A stretch of 64,000 nucleotides of DNA, taken from Janibacter sp. HTCC2649. Lineage in GTDB: Bacteria; Actinomycetota; Actinomycetes; Actinomycetales; Dermatophilaceae. Made by a program: the position numbers and the translations under genes. The DNA lies in the NCBI RefSeq assembly GCF_000152705.1, contig NZ_CH672413.1:3042139-3106138 (forward strand), read 5' to 3'. Shown here piece after piece: positions 9,101 to 16,884 of the stretch. Under the pieces are notes generated by a model. That model did not search any database. It was given only the letters and a program-made list of their open reading frames with translations, and was not told the origin of the DNA. Position 1 is the first letter of the stretch, and every line of letters starts with the position of its first letter.

Positions 9101-9177
9101 GAGAGCACCGCTCTCACAATGTAGAACCATGGCGCAGTGGTGCGCAAGAGCAGTGCTCTCTTTTGTGAGCAATGCTC
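9101..9177. promoter_or_regulatory. Three palindromic operators between epimerase and TetR genes
   Basis: The intergenic region carries GAGAGC-ACC-GCTCTC (9101-9115), GAGCA-G-TGCTC (9148-9158, extendable by one base on each side) and GAGCA-A-TGCTC (9167-9177). The last two are the same palindrome with a changed central base, spaced 19 bp centre to centre. They are good candidates for binding sites of the divergent TetR-family regulator, controlling itself and the epimerase gene. Confidence 0.65.
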
Positions 9178-9201
9178 GCCGAGTCGTGCCAGAATCGGGC
9201 C

Positions 9202-9924
9202 ATGACGACGACGCGTGAGCGACTCCGGGCCCAGACCCTCGAGGAGATCAAGGCCGCTGCCAAGGCCCGGCTCGCCGTCGACGGCGCCAACCTCTCGCTG
9301 CGTGCTGTGGCGCGTGACGTCGGCCTGGTGTCGTCCGCGGTCTATCGCTACTTCCCCTCTCGCGACGCGCTGCTCACCGCGCTCATCATCGACTCCTACA
9401 ACGAGATGGGGGCGGCTGTGGAGGCGGCCGAGGCTGCTCAGCCGCGCGACGACCTCCACGCGCGCTTCATGGCGGTGGCCCACGGGATCCGCGACTGGGC
9501 GCTGTCGGCGCCGAGCGAGTACGCCCTCATCTATGGCAGCCCCGTCCCCGGCTATGAAGCCCCTCAGGACACCATCGCCCCCGCCGCTCGGGTCATCACC
9601 GTGCTCGCCGGACTCCTCACGGACGGTCTGCGCGACGGCACGCTCCACGACCCGGGGGACGCGATCAGCAAGCCGCTCGCCAAGGACCTCGCCGAGTTCA
9701 CCTCGCAGCCGCCGTTCGTCGGAGTGCCACCTGCCCTGATGGCGCGTGGCGTCGCTGCGTGGTCGGGCGTCCACGGGTTGGTGAGCTTCGAGCTGTTCGG
9801 CGCCTACGGTCCGCTCGGCGACCCGCGCGCCCTCTTCGAGCACCAGGTGCTGGCCATCGCGCGCACCCTCGGGCTCGAGCCAGCCCCCGGACAGACCCGG
9901 CGGCCGCGCAAGCGATCCACGTAG
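9202..9924 (+). CDS. TetR-family transcriptional regulator
   Basis: A regulator of about 240 residues. The N-terminal TetR helix-turn-helix reads LSLRAVARDVGLVSSAVYRYFPSRDALLTALI; the C-terminal ligand domain (TetR_C-type with WxxVHGLVSFELFG) is typical of small-molecule-responsive members. An in-frame ATG at 9172 lies inside an operator palindrome, so the ATG at 9202 (MTTTRERL) is the better start. Divergent orientation and shared palindromes point to the neighbouring epimerase gene as its target. Ligand unknown. Confidence 0.87.
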   Translation: MTTTRERLRAQTLEEIKAAAKARLAVDGANLSLRAVARDVGLVSSAVYRYFPSRDALLTALIIDSYNEMGAAVEAAEAAQPRDDLHARFMAVAHGIRDWALSAPSEYALIYGSPVPGYEAPQDTIAPAARVITVLAGLLTDGLRDGTLHDPGDAISKPLAKDLAEFTSQPPFVGVPPALMARGVAAWSGVHGLVSFELFGAYGPLGDPRALFEHQVLAIARTLGLEPAPGQTRRPRKRST

Positions 9925-9934
9925 CATCGGGCGC

Positions 9935-10831
9935 GTGGCACCCGACTCCGTCCGCTGTTCCAACGCCTTCCGTGAACGCGGCGAACCCATGCTCGGGTCC
10001 GCGCCCGTCGCCCGTCGCTGGCTGCTCATCGAGCACCCCGGGCCGTGGACCAAGGACCACCTCGAGACGCCGGGCATCGCCGGCCCGGTCGCCCGCGCCA
10101 TCGAGACGGCATGCGCCGAACTCCAGGGCCGCTCACTCCTCATGCGCCGCCCCGGCCGCCAGAACCCCGGGCAGGCACCTGCCTGGTATGCCGTGGACAC
10201 CGCCCACGGGACGTCCGTCACCGGGACGTGGCGCACCAGTGACGACCTGCTCGCGGCGGTGGCCGCCCTCGGCGCACCCCTCGCCCAGTCCGAGACACTG
10301 GCCGAGCCGATGCTGCTCGTCTGCACCCAGGGCACCCGCGACGCCTGCTGCGCACTGCGCGGGCGCCCCGTCACCGCGGCGCTCGCCAAGGTCTGGCCGG
10401 ACGAGGTCTGGGAGTGCACCCACCTCGGCGGCCACCGCTTCGCCGGGACCTTCATCTCCATGCCCGACGGCACGTGCTTTGGCACGGTCGACCTGCCCAA
10501 CGCCGTCGACGTCGTGCGCGCCCACAAGTCCGGCGAGGTCGACTCCACCCACCTGCGCGGACTCGCGCGCTACTCACCCGCAGTGCAGGCCGCGACCGGT
10601 TCGGTCCTCGCCGCCCACGGGCCCGCGCCCATCTCCGCCGCCCGCCCCGGCACCGTCGAGGTCGTGTCCGAGACGGTCACCCACGTCGAGGTCATCGGCG
10701 ACGAGCCCCTGCCCGACACGACGTGGGTCGAGGTCCGCGCCGAAGCGCTCCCGCCCGCCCCGCTGTCATGCGGCAAGGGCCCTGGGGAGCACACGGCATA
10801 CCGGACGTCTGTCCTCCCTGACCCGCGCTGA
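9935..10831 (+). CDS. Sucrase/ferredoxin-like family protein
   Basis: A 298-residue protein of the Suc_Fer-like family, which has a thioredoxin-like ferredoxin fold. The C-terminal half contains the cysteine pair in TQGTRDACCALRGRPV, followed by WECTHLGGHRFAGTFISMPDG with histidines, the combination expected to hold a [2Fe-2S] centre. A CxxxxF segment (RCSNAFRERGEP) lies near the N terminus. The likely start is GTG at 9935, ten bases after the TetR stop. The biochemical role is not established for the family; oxidoreductase or electron-transfer function is inferred. Confidence 0.82.
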   Translation: MAPDSVRCSNAFRERGEPMLGSAPVARRWLLIEHPGPWTKDHLETPGIAGPVARAIETACAELQGRSLLMRRPGRQNPGQAPAWYAVDTAHGTSVTGTWRTSDDLLAAVAALGAPLAQSETLAEPMLLVCTQGTRDACCALRGRPVTAALAKVWPDEVWECTHLGGHRFAGTFISMPDGTCFGTVDLPNAVDVVRAHKSGEVDSTHLRGLARYSPAVQAATGSVLAAHGPAPISAARPGTVEVVSETVTHVEVIGDEPLPDTTWVEVRAEALPPAPLSCGKGPGEHTAYRTSVLPDPR

Positions 10832-10876
10832 CCTCACCCCGTCCGGTCGCTCACGCCGAGTGGCAGAGTGCGGGGT

Positions 10877-12601
10877 ATGACAACGACGTCGACGACTGCC
10901 TCCGAGGCCACCCAGCGTTATCGCGCGGCGCGCGACCAGATTCTGGGCTGGCGGGGCAAGCACGAGGAGGCCGTCCGGGAGTTCACCTTCCCCGACCTCG
11001 GTGAGCGGTTCAACTGGGGCATCGACTGGTTCGACGTCATCGCACGTGACAACTCCACCAACGCCCTCGTGGTCATCGAGGAGGACGGGTCCTCGCGCGA
11101 GATCACCTTCGATGCGATGGCGAACAGGTCCGATCGCGTCGGTCGCTGGCTTGTGGATCGCGGTGTGGCACAGGGCGATCCAGTCATCATCATGCTCGAC
11201 AACCAGGTCGAGCTCTGGGACTGCATGCTTGCGGTGATGAAGCTCGGCGCGATCATCATGCCGACGACGTCGGCCGCCGGTGCAGCCGATCTCGAGGACC
11301 GCGTGGCCCGCGGTGGCGCCAAGCACGTCATCACGAACGCGTCGCAGGTCGACAAGCTCGCGGGCCTGCCCGGCGACATCACTCGAATCAGCGTCGGCGC
11401 CGTGGACGGCTGGCACGACCTCCATGACGCGTATGCCGTGGACTCACCTCCGCTGCCCCATCCAGGCACCGCGCCCGGTGATCCGCTCCTGCTGTATTTC
11501 ACGTCCGGGACGACGAGCAAGCCCAAGCTCGTCGAGCACACCCAGGTGTCGTACCCGCTCGGCCACCTCTCGACGGTGTTCTGGCTCGGGCTGCGGCCGG
11601 GCGACGTCCACCTCAACATCTCCTCGCCCGGCTGGGCGAAGCACGCGTGGTCCTGCTTCTTCGCCCCGTGGATCGCGGAGGCAACCATCCTCGTCTACAA
11701 CTACGCGCGTTTCGATGCCCCGAAGTTGCTGGAAGTGTTGCGGGACAATGAAGTCACGACGTTCTGCGCGCCGCCGACGGTGTGGCGCATGCTCATCAAC
11801 GCCGACCTGTCCGATGGGCCCGGCTCGTTGCGTGAGGTCATCGGTGCCGGTGAACCCCTCAACCCCGAGGTGATCTCGCAGGTGCAGGACAAGTGGGGCC
11901 TGGCCCTGCGGGACGGCTACGGCCAGACCGAGATGACGGCGGCTGTCGGCAACACCCCCGGCTCGCCGCTCAAGCCCGGGTCCATGGGTCGGCCACTGCC
12001 CGGCTGCCCGGTGGTGCTGGTGGATCCGGCGACGGGCGCTCGTGTCGAGGGGGTCGGTGAGGGCGAGCTGTGCCTGGACCTGGCTGCGTCGCCGTTGCCG
12101 CTCATGACCGGCTATCAGGGCGACCCCGAACGCAACGCCGAGGCCATGGCCGACGGTTTCTATCACACGGGCGACGTGGCCTCCGTGGACGAGGACGGCT
12201 ACATCACCTACGTCGGACGCACCGATGACGTCTTCAAGGCGAGCGACTACAAGATCAGCCCGTTCGAGCTGGAGTCGGTGCTGATCGAGCACCCGGCCGT
12301 CGCCGAGGCGGCGATCGTGCCGGCGCCCGACGAGGTGCGGCTCGCGGTGCCCAAGGCCTATGTCGTCCTGGCGCCGGGTCACGAACCCACCGAGGAGACG
12401 GCCCGCTCGATCCTCGCCTACGCCCGCGAGCACCTGCAGCCGTGGCAGCGCGTGCGCCGACTCGAGTTCGGCGAGCTGCCCAAGACGATCTCGGGCAAGA
12501 TCCGCCGGGTCGAGCTGCGCGGTCGCGAGGAGCAGGTGGCCAGCGGTGAGGTCGAGCCGCCTGAGAACGAATACCGCGACGACATCCTCAAGGGCGACTG
12601 A
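10877..12601 (+). CDS. AMP-forming acyl-CoA synthetase
   Basis: This 574-residue member of the ANL adenylate-forming superfamily resembles medium-chain acyl-CoA/acetyl-CoA ligases. Core motifs: LLYFTSGTTSKPKLVEH (ATP P-loop), DGYGQTEMT (A5), FYHTGDVASVDEDGYITYVGRTDDVFK (A7/A8 hinge) and PKTISGKIRRVELR with the catalytic lysine near the C terminus. It activates a carboxylic acid to acyl-AMP and then transfers it to CoA in the cytoplasm. The ATG at 10877 is preferred over an upstream GTG. A small NTF2-like gene follows six bases after its stop and is probably cotranscribed. Confidence 0.92.
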   Translation: MTTTSTTASEATQRYRAARDQILGWRGKHEEAVREFTFPDLGERFNWGIDWFDVIARDNSTNALVVIEEDGSSREITFDAMANRSDRVGRWLVDRGVAQGDPVIIMLDNQVELWDCMLAVMKLGAIIMPTTSAAGAADLEDRVARGGAKHVITNASQVDKLAGLPGDITRISVGAVDGWHDLHDAYAVDSPPLPHPGTAPGDPLLLYFTSGTTSKPKLVEHTQVSYPLGHLSTVFWLGLRPGDVHLNISSPGWAKHAWSCFFAPWIAEATILVYNYARFDAPKLLEVLRDNEVTTFCAPPTVWRMLINADLSDGPGSLREVIGAGEPLNPEVISQVQDKWGLALRDGYGQTEMTAAVGNTPGSPLKPGSMGRPLPGCPVVLVDPATGARVEGVGEGELCLDLAASPLPLMTGYQGDPERNAEAMADGFYHTGDVASVDEDGYITYVGRTDDVFKASDYKISPFELESVLIEHPAVAEAAIVPAPDEVRLAVPKAYVVLAPGHEPTEETARSILAYAREHLQPWQRVRRLEFGELPKTISGKIRRVELRGREEQVASGEVEPPENEYRDDILKGD

Positions 12602-12606
12602 CCGGC

Positions 12607-12996
12607 ATGGACGCACCCGCAGTTCTCGCCCGCTGGCACACCGTCGTCGACTCGCTCGACCCTGCTGGCCTTCCTGCGTTGGTCGCGGAGGGAGCGGTCT
12701 TCCGCAGCCCCGCCGTGCACGCGCCGCAGGAGGGACGGCCGCTCGTGGTGGCCTACCTGACGGCGGCGGTCAGGGTGCTCGGTCCGCACTTGGCCTATCA
12801 GCGGGAATGGGTCGGCGAGGACTCGGCGGTCCTGGAGTTCACCACCCGGCTCGGCGACGTCGAGGTGCACGGCATCGACATGATCACCTGGGACGACGCC
12901 GGTCTCATCCTGGAATTCGCCGTGATGGTGCGACCCAAGAAGGGGCTCGACGCAGTCATTGAACAGATGGGCGCCGAGCTGCAGCGCATGCGTTGA
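12607..12996 (+). CDS. NTF2/SnoaL-like small protein
   Basis: A 129-residue protein with the pattern of the NTF2-like (SnoaL) cone fold. It starts with a helical VLARWHTVVDSLD and the loop LPALVAEGAVFRSPA, then has alternating beta strands ending in GIDMITWDDAGLILEFAVMVRP. Such domains bind small hydrophobic ligands or catalyse isomerase/dehydratase steps. It lies immediately after the acyl-CoA ligase and may act on the same substrate, but no catalytic residue set can be assigned. Confidence 0.75.
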   Translation: MDAPAVLARWHTVVDSLDPAGLPALVAEGAVFRSPAVHAPQEGRPLVVAYLTAAVRVLGPHLAYQREWVGEDSAVLEFTTRLGDVEVHGIDMITWDDAGLILEFAVMVRPKKGLDAVIEQMGAELQRMR

Positions 12997-13024
12997 TCGG
13001 GCCGGCCCTGTTGCCGGGGTCGGG

Positions 13025-15193
13025 TCAGTTTGCCTCGCTCGGCGCCGGCTCGGTCGATGGAGCGGGCACCTGTCGGATCGTGAGCGCGCCGAGGGGACCG
13101 GTGCCGGGTTCCGGTTCCGCGCAGGTGCGGTCCGGGTCAACGACGGTGTCGATGCGACTGCCATTGACGAGGCTGACGTCGTCATAGGCCGGTCGCCCCT
13201 CGATGACGTTGCGGTAGCGGTAGCGCGTCACCGAGGTCAGGCGGCACGTCTCGCCGAAGGTCAGCACGTCGAAGGCCGACGGTTGGCCGACCAGCTCCTC
13301 GCCGTCCTCCTCGCCGACGAAGTGGCTGAGCGGGCCGCCGCCGGTGAACGTGCCGGCCTGGATCCGGTTCCCCTCGAGGTCGGGCGTGTGCATGTGCCCG
13401 TTGACGGCGACGTCGGCTCGTGGCACGTCCTGGACGGCCCACGGCTCGTGCGACACGAGGAGGTCGAGCGGGTCCTGCTCTGCGAACGCGTCGATGAACG
13501 CCTTCTTGGCAGGCTGCTGCTTGTCCTTGCTGCGCTTGCCATCGTCGCCGAACCACCGGGGATCGTTGAAACCACCGATGCGTATGCCGCCCGCATCCAC
13601 GACGTTGTACGTCGCCGAATCGGGCTGCAACAGAACGACGTTGGGGATGCGCTTCAGGCGGTCGAGGATGGCGCCATCGGTGGCCGACGTGGCGTCGTGG
13701 TTGCCTCGGGTGAAAAGGTAGGGGACGGGGAGTGAGGCGATGCCAGCGAACATCCCGGAGGCGTCACCCTCGGTCACCGTCCCGAAGTTCACGAGGTCGC
13801 CGGTGTCGATGACGAGGTCGATGCGCTCCTCCTCAACGATGGTGCGCATGAGGGCGTACTCGTTGCCGGCATGGAGGTCGGACACGAGCAGGATGCGCAG
13901 GGCGGTCGGCTGGGTGAGCTCCGTGGGTGAGTACTTGTCCTGCAACGCAGACGACAGGGCGATGAGGTTGCGCAGGTAGGGCGAGACCTGGGCCGTGCGC
14001 GCCTCGACATCCGACAGGAGGGACTGGTTGCGTTGCACGGTGCCGAGGACGCCGGTCGACGTGAAGTCGTGCTGGCGATCGGGTTGGTAGGTCTGCCAGA
14101 TGCCCAGACCCGTTGCGCCACAGGCGATCACCCACGCGAGTGACGCTCCGACGACCGTTCGTGCCCGAGGTCGCCGACGACGCACGAGCGCGCCGACACC
14201 CAGCGACAGGGCCACGACGACGAAGGCGCCGCCGCCAAACCGCAACCCAACGTCGCGGGCGGCGGTGCGGATGGCGGCGTTGAGCTCAAGGGGACCCGGC
14301 TGCAGGCTCGAGACGGTGACGCCCGGTCGGCTGAGGACGTCGGCGATCGAGGACTTGACCTGCGGCGTGGCTTCGATGCCCGGGGCGAATCCGGTGAAGC
14401 TGACGTTGATGTCGCCGAAGAGGGTGCGGGCGCTCAGGTGGCTCGAGGCCCGCGGGTCCATCGAGAGCTGCACCTGAGCCGAGTAGTTCAAGGTCTGTGC
14501 TGTGGCCGGCGCCAGTCGCGTCGCGGCGGTCCCGCCCGCGGCACAGGCGACGGTGAGTGCCGCGACCGCGAGGAGCCCGCGCAGCCTGCGGCCGCCCACC
14601 CGGTGGCCGAGGGCCCACCACGCCGCGGCCGCCGTGGCGAGGGGCCAGAGCGCGAGCAGCGCGGCGACGACGCGCTCGTGTGCACCGAACGGCATACCCG
14701 CTCGTGCTCCCACGGTGAGGGACGCGACGAGGAGGAGCATCAGGGCGGCCGCAGGCCGAGCGACGCGACGCCGCACCAGGGGAGTGCCCGAGTCGTCCGC
14801 GGCGAACCACGGCCAGATCGCGAGCAGCACGAAGCTCACCGAGGCGACGATCGTGTGGGCGAGCGAGCCGTCGGAGCGTGACGGCAGGGGCAGGAGGGCG
14901 ACGCCGATCGTGGCGATGCCGGCCGCGCCGAGCACCCAGCGCCCGGGACGTCGGAGTCCGGGCAGCAGGAGGGCCGAACCGATGTGGGCCAGTCCGGTGA
15001 GGACGAGCGCGACCGTCATGATCCAGCGGTGGGGCGTCTCCACGGCAGCGAGGGCGCTGATCGACTCGCGCACGGAGTCGAAGCCCGCGGGTTGCTGTGT
15101 CGCCGCGACTGTCCAGCCGCCGACGAGCGCGACGAACGCGGTGGTCGCACTCAGCAGGGCGCCACGGGGACGTCCTCCAGCAAGGCGAGCCAT
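13025..15193 (-). CDS. DUF998 membrane domain fused to metallophosphoesterase
   Basis: A 722-residue two-part membrane protein. Residues 1-235 form a DUF998-like unit of six or more hydrophobic helices (FDSVRESISALAAVETPHRW at its first loop). After a further predicted extracytoplasmic segment and one helix (FVVVALSLGVGALVRRRRP), the C-terminal third is a calcineurin-like phosphoesterase: SDLHAGNEY, DTGDLVNFG, TRGNHDATS, VSHEPWAV and GHMHTPDLEG, which together supply the dinuclear metal ligands. The metal site appears complete, so the domain should be an active phosphatase or nuclease-type esterase on the outer face of the membrane. The substrate is unknown. It converges with the NTF2-like gene on its left, and the HAD gene diverges on its right. 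Confidence 0.85.
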   Translation of the reverse strand: MARLAGGRPRGALLSATTAFVALVGGWTVAATQQPAGFDSVRESISALAAVETPHRWIMTVALVLTGLAHIGSALLLPGLRRPGRWVLGAAGIATIGVALLPLPSRSDGSLAHTIVASVSFVLLAIWPWFAADDSGTPLVRRRVARPAAALMLLLVASLTVGARAGMPFGAHERVVAALLALWPLATAAAAWWALGHRVGGRRLRGLLAVAALTVACAAGGTAATRLAPATAQTLNYSAQVQLSMDPRASSHLSARTLFGDINVSFTGFAPGIEATPQVKSSIADVLSRPGVTVSSLQPGPLELNAAIRTAARDVGLRFGGGAFVVVALSLGVGALVRRRRPRARTVVGASLAWVIACGATGLGIWQTYQPDRQHDFTSTGVLGTVQRNQSLLSDVEARTAQVSPYLRNLIALSSALQDKYSPTELTQPTALRILLVSDLHAGNEYALMRTIVEEERIDLVIDTGDLVNFGTVTEGDASGMFAGIASLPVPYLFTRGNHDATSATDGAILDRLKRIPNVVLLQPDSATYNVVDAGGIRIGGFNDPRWFGDDGKRSKDKQQPAKKAFIDAFAEQDPLDLLVSHEPWAVQDVPRADVAVNGHMHTPDLEGNRIQAGTFTGGGPLSHFVGEEDGEELVGQPSAFDVLTFGETCRLTSVTRYRYRNVIEGRPAYDDVSLVNGSRIDTVVDPDRTCAEPEPGTGPLGALTIRQVPAPSTEPAPSEAN

Positions 15194-15215
15194 GCCTCCA
15201 CCCTAAGGTGGCCGC

Positions 15216-15893
15216 ATGGTCGCACCCCTTGCCGGGCAGTTCCTGGAGCGTTCTTTCGCCGGAGTCCTCTTCGACATGGACGGCACTCTCATCGACTCCT
15301 TGGCGGCGGTCGAACGCTCGTGGCTGCTGTGGTGTGAGGAGTTCGGGATCGAGCCGGCGGCGCTTGCGGGCGCACACGGTCGGACGAGCGCCAACACGAT
15401 TGCGATCGTCATGGCGGAGCGCACCGAGGCCGAACGCCTGGCCGCTCACGCTCGGATCGGTCAGATCGAGGTGGAGGACACCGAAGGGATCGTCGTCCTG
15501 CCCGGTGCGATCGAGGCTCTGGAGGCGCTCGACTGGCTCGGGGTGCCGCACGCGATCGTGACGTCCTGCGAGCGAGACCTCGCCGAAGCGCGCCTTGCAG
15601 CGACCGGTCTGCCGCGACCCTCGGTCGTCGTGACCGCCAGCGATGTCTCGCACGGCAAGCCCGGACCCGAGCCGTATGAACGTGGTGCCGCGATGTTGGG
15701 CGTGCCGGTCGGTGACTGTGTCGTCGTCGAGGACGCAACCGCCGGACTCGTGTCGGGTCGAGCCGCAGGAGCCGGGCTGATGGTGGCCGTCCTCGGCACG
15801 ACGACGGTTGAGATTCTGGCTCGCGATGCCGACGTCGTGGTGCCGTCAGTGGCCGACATCCCCTGGCAAGCCCTCGTCAGCTCACCTTCCTGA
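15216..15893 (+). CDS. HAD-superfamily phosphatase (subfamily IA)
   Basis: This 225-residue HAD hydrolase has all four catalytic motifs: FDMDGTLIDS (nucleophile and acid/base Asp), TSCERD (motif II Ser/Thr), KPGPEPYERGAAML (motif III Lys) and VVVEDATAGLVSG (motif IV acidic pair). The small helical cap between motifs I and II matches sugar-phosphate and 2-deoxyglucose-6-phosphate-type phosphatases. It starts 22 bases from the divergent phosphoesterase gene, so the promoters overlap. A strong hairpin follows its stop. Confidence 0.9.
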   Translation: MVAPLAGQFLERSFAGVLFDMDGTLIDSLAAVERSWLLWCEEFGIEPAALAGAHGRTSANTIAIVMAERTEAERLAAHARIGQIEVEDTEGIVVLPGAIEALEALDWLGVPHAIVTSCERDLAEARLAATGLPRPSVVVTASDVSHGKPGPEPYERGAAMLGVPVGDCVVVEDATAGLVSGRAAGAGLMVAVLGTTTVEILARDADVVVPSVADIPWQALVSSPS

Positions 15894-15898
15894 CTGAA

Positions 15899-15962
15899 CG
15901 ACTTCGTGCCCGAAACGGACCGACTCGCTGGAGCTCGCCGGTCCGTTTCGGGCACCAAGTCG
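15899..15962. terminator. Long hairpin between convergent HAD and cyclophilin genes
   Basis: Arms of 24 nt (15899-15922 and 15939-15962) pair with a single mismatch around a 16-nt loop. The outer part reads GACTTCGTGCCC and the inner part ACGGACCG. It lies exactly between two convergent stops and can serve both strands. Its arm sequence is related to the hairpins at 18.55 and 49.9 kb. Confidence 0.75.
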
Positions 15963-15970
15963 CCCTGGGG

Positions 15971-16747
15971 TCAGTTGGGGCTGGTGCGGTGGGCTCGGTT
16001 GATGGTGGCGCCGATGGCGGGGGCGCCGTCCTCGGGAGTGCCCTCGGTGCCGGGGTCGATGCCGCCGGCGGCGATGGTGTCGAGGACCTTCATGCCTGCC
16101 TCGCTCACGTGCCCGAAGACCGTGTAGTCCGGGCGCAGCCGCGAGTCCTCGTAGACGAGGAAGAACTGGCTGCCGTTGGTGTCGGGACCGCCGTTGGCCA
16201 TCGCGAGGGTGCCGCGCGGGTAGACCTTGCGGCTGCCGTCGGGGAATCCGGGCCAGTTCTCGAGAGCCTTGGCCGAGTCGAGCTCGTCCTTGAACGAGTA
16301 GCCCGGGTCGCCCCAGCCGGTCCCGAGCGGGTCACCGCACTGGAGGACGGACAGTGCCGCAGGCGGAGTCGTGTATGCCGTGAGCCGGTGACAGTTGGTG
16401 CCGTCGAAGTACTTCTTGCGTGCCAAGAACTCGAAGCTGAGCACCGTGCACGGAGCCTTCGCCCGCTCGAGCACGACCGGGATGTCGCCGTGGTTGGTCT
16501 CGAGGACCACACCCGAGTCGCCGCGGCTCGGGGTGCGCGCCGGGTCGTTCGGCAGGCCGATGAAGGTGGAGTACGTCTGGTCCTCCAGCGGCGCGAAACC
16601 GCAGGCTCCAGACGTCGGCTCGGTGGGGACGTCGGCGCCAGGGGCAGCAGCGGACGCGGCGCTCGCGGTCGACAGTCCGGCGACGAGCAGCGCACCGGCC
16701 AGGGCGACGGATGCAGCCGAGGTGGAGCGGGTGAGGTGACGGGTCAT
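15971..16747 (-). CDS. Secreted cyclophilin-type peptidyl-prolyl isomerase
   Basis: A 258-residue protein with an N-terminal signal peptide (basic MTRHLTR, hydrophobic core, SASAASAAAPGA cleavage region), hence exported. The cyclophilin domain shows the expected NCHRLT, LQCGDPLGTGWGDPGYSFKDE, RGTLAMANGGPDTNGSQFF and FGHVSEAGMKVLD segments. Two residues typical of actinomycete extracytoplasmic versions, extra cysteines before the active site, are present (SGACGF, APCTVL). Start chosen at 16747 because GGAGG stands six bases upstream; the frame is open further upstream without one. It probably folds exported proteins at prolyl bonds. Confidence 0.9.
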   Translation of the reverse strand: MTRHLTRSTSAASVALAGALLVAGLSTASAASAAAPGADVPTEPTSGACGFAPLEDQTYSTFIGLPNDPARTPSRGDSGVVLETNHGDIPVVLERAKAPCTVLSFEFLARKKYFDGTNCHRLTAYTTPPAALSVLQCGDPLGTGWGDPGYSFKDELDSAKALENWPGFPDGSRKVYPRGTLAMANGGPDTNGSQFFLVYEDSRLRPDYTVFGHVSEAGMKVLDTIAAGGIDPGTEGTPEDGAPAIGATINRAHRTSPN

Positions 16748-16884
16748 CGTTGACCTCCTGTGGGGGAGTGGGGTGCTTGCGACGATAGGGGCGTCGAGCG
16801 CGCGGCGCCTGTTGAGCGGAACGGGACTGACCGGCATACCCATGTCTGCGTGGTCAGCCACGAGCGGGCGATAGGTTGGCCCGC

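Noticed and set aside
8101-10548. Very long antisense reading frames, for example here on the minus strand and at 20535-22205 (+) and 43528-45249 (-)
   Set aside because: They lie opposite well-supported genes, have compositions rich in Arg/Pro/Ser/Ala or His typical of the shadow of high-GC codons, show no domain motifs and lack ribosome binding sites.
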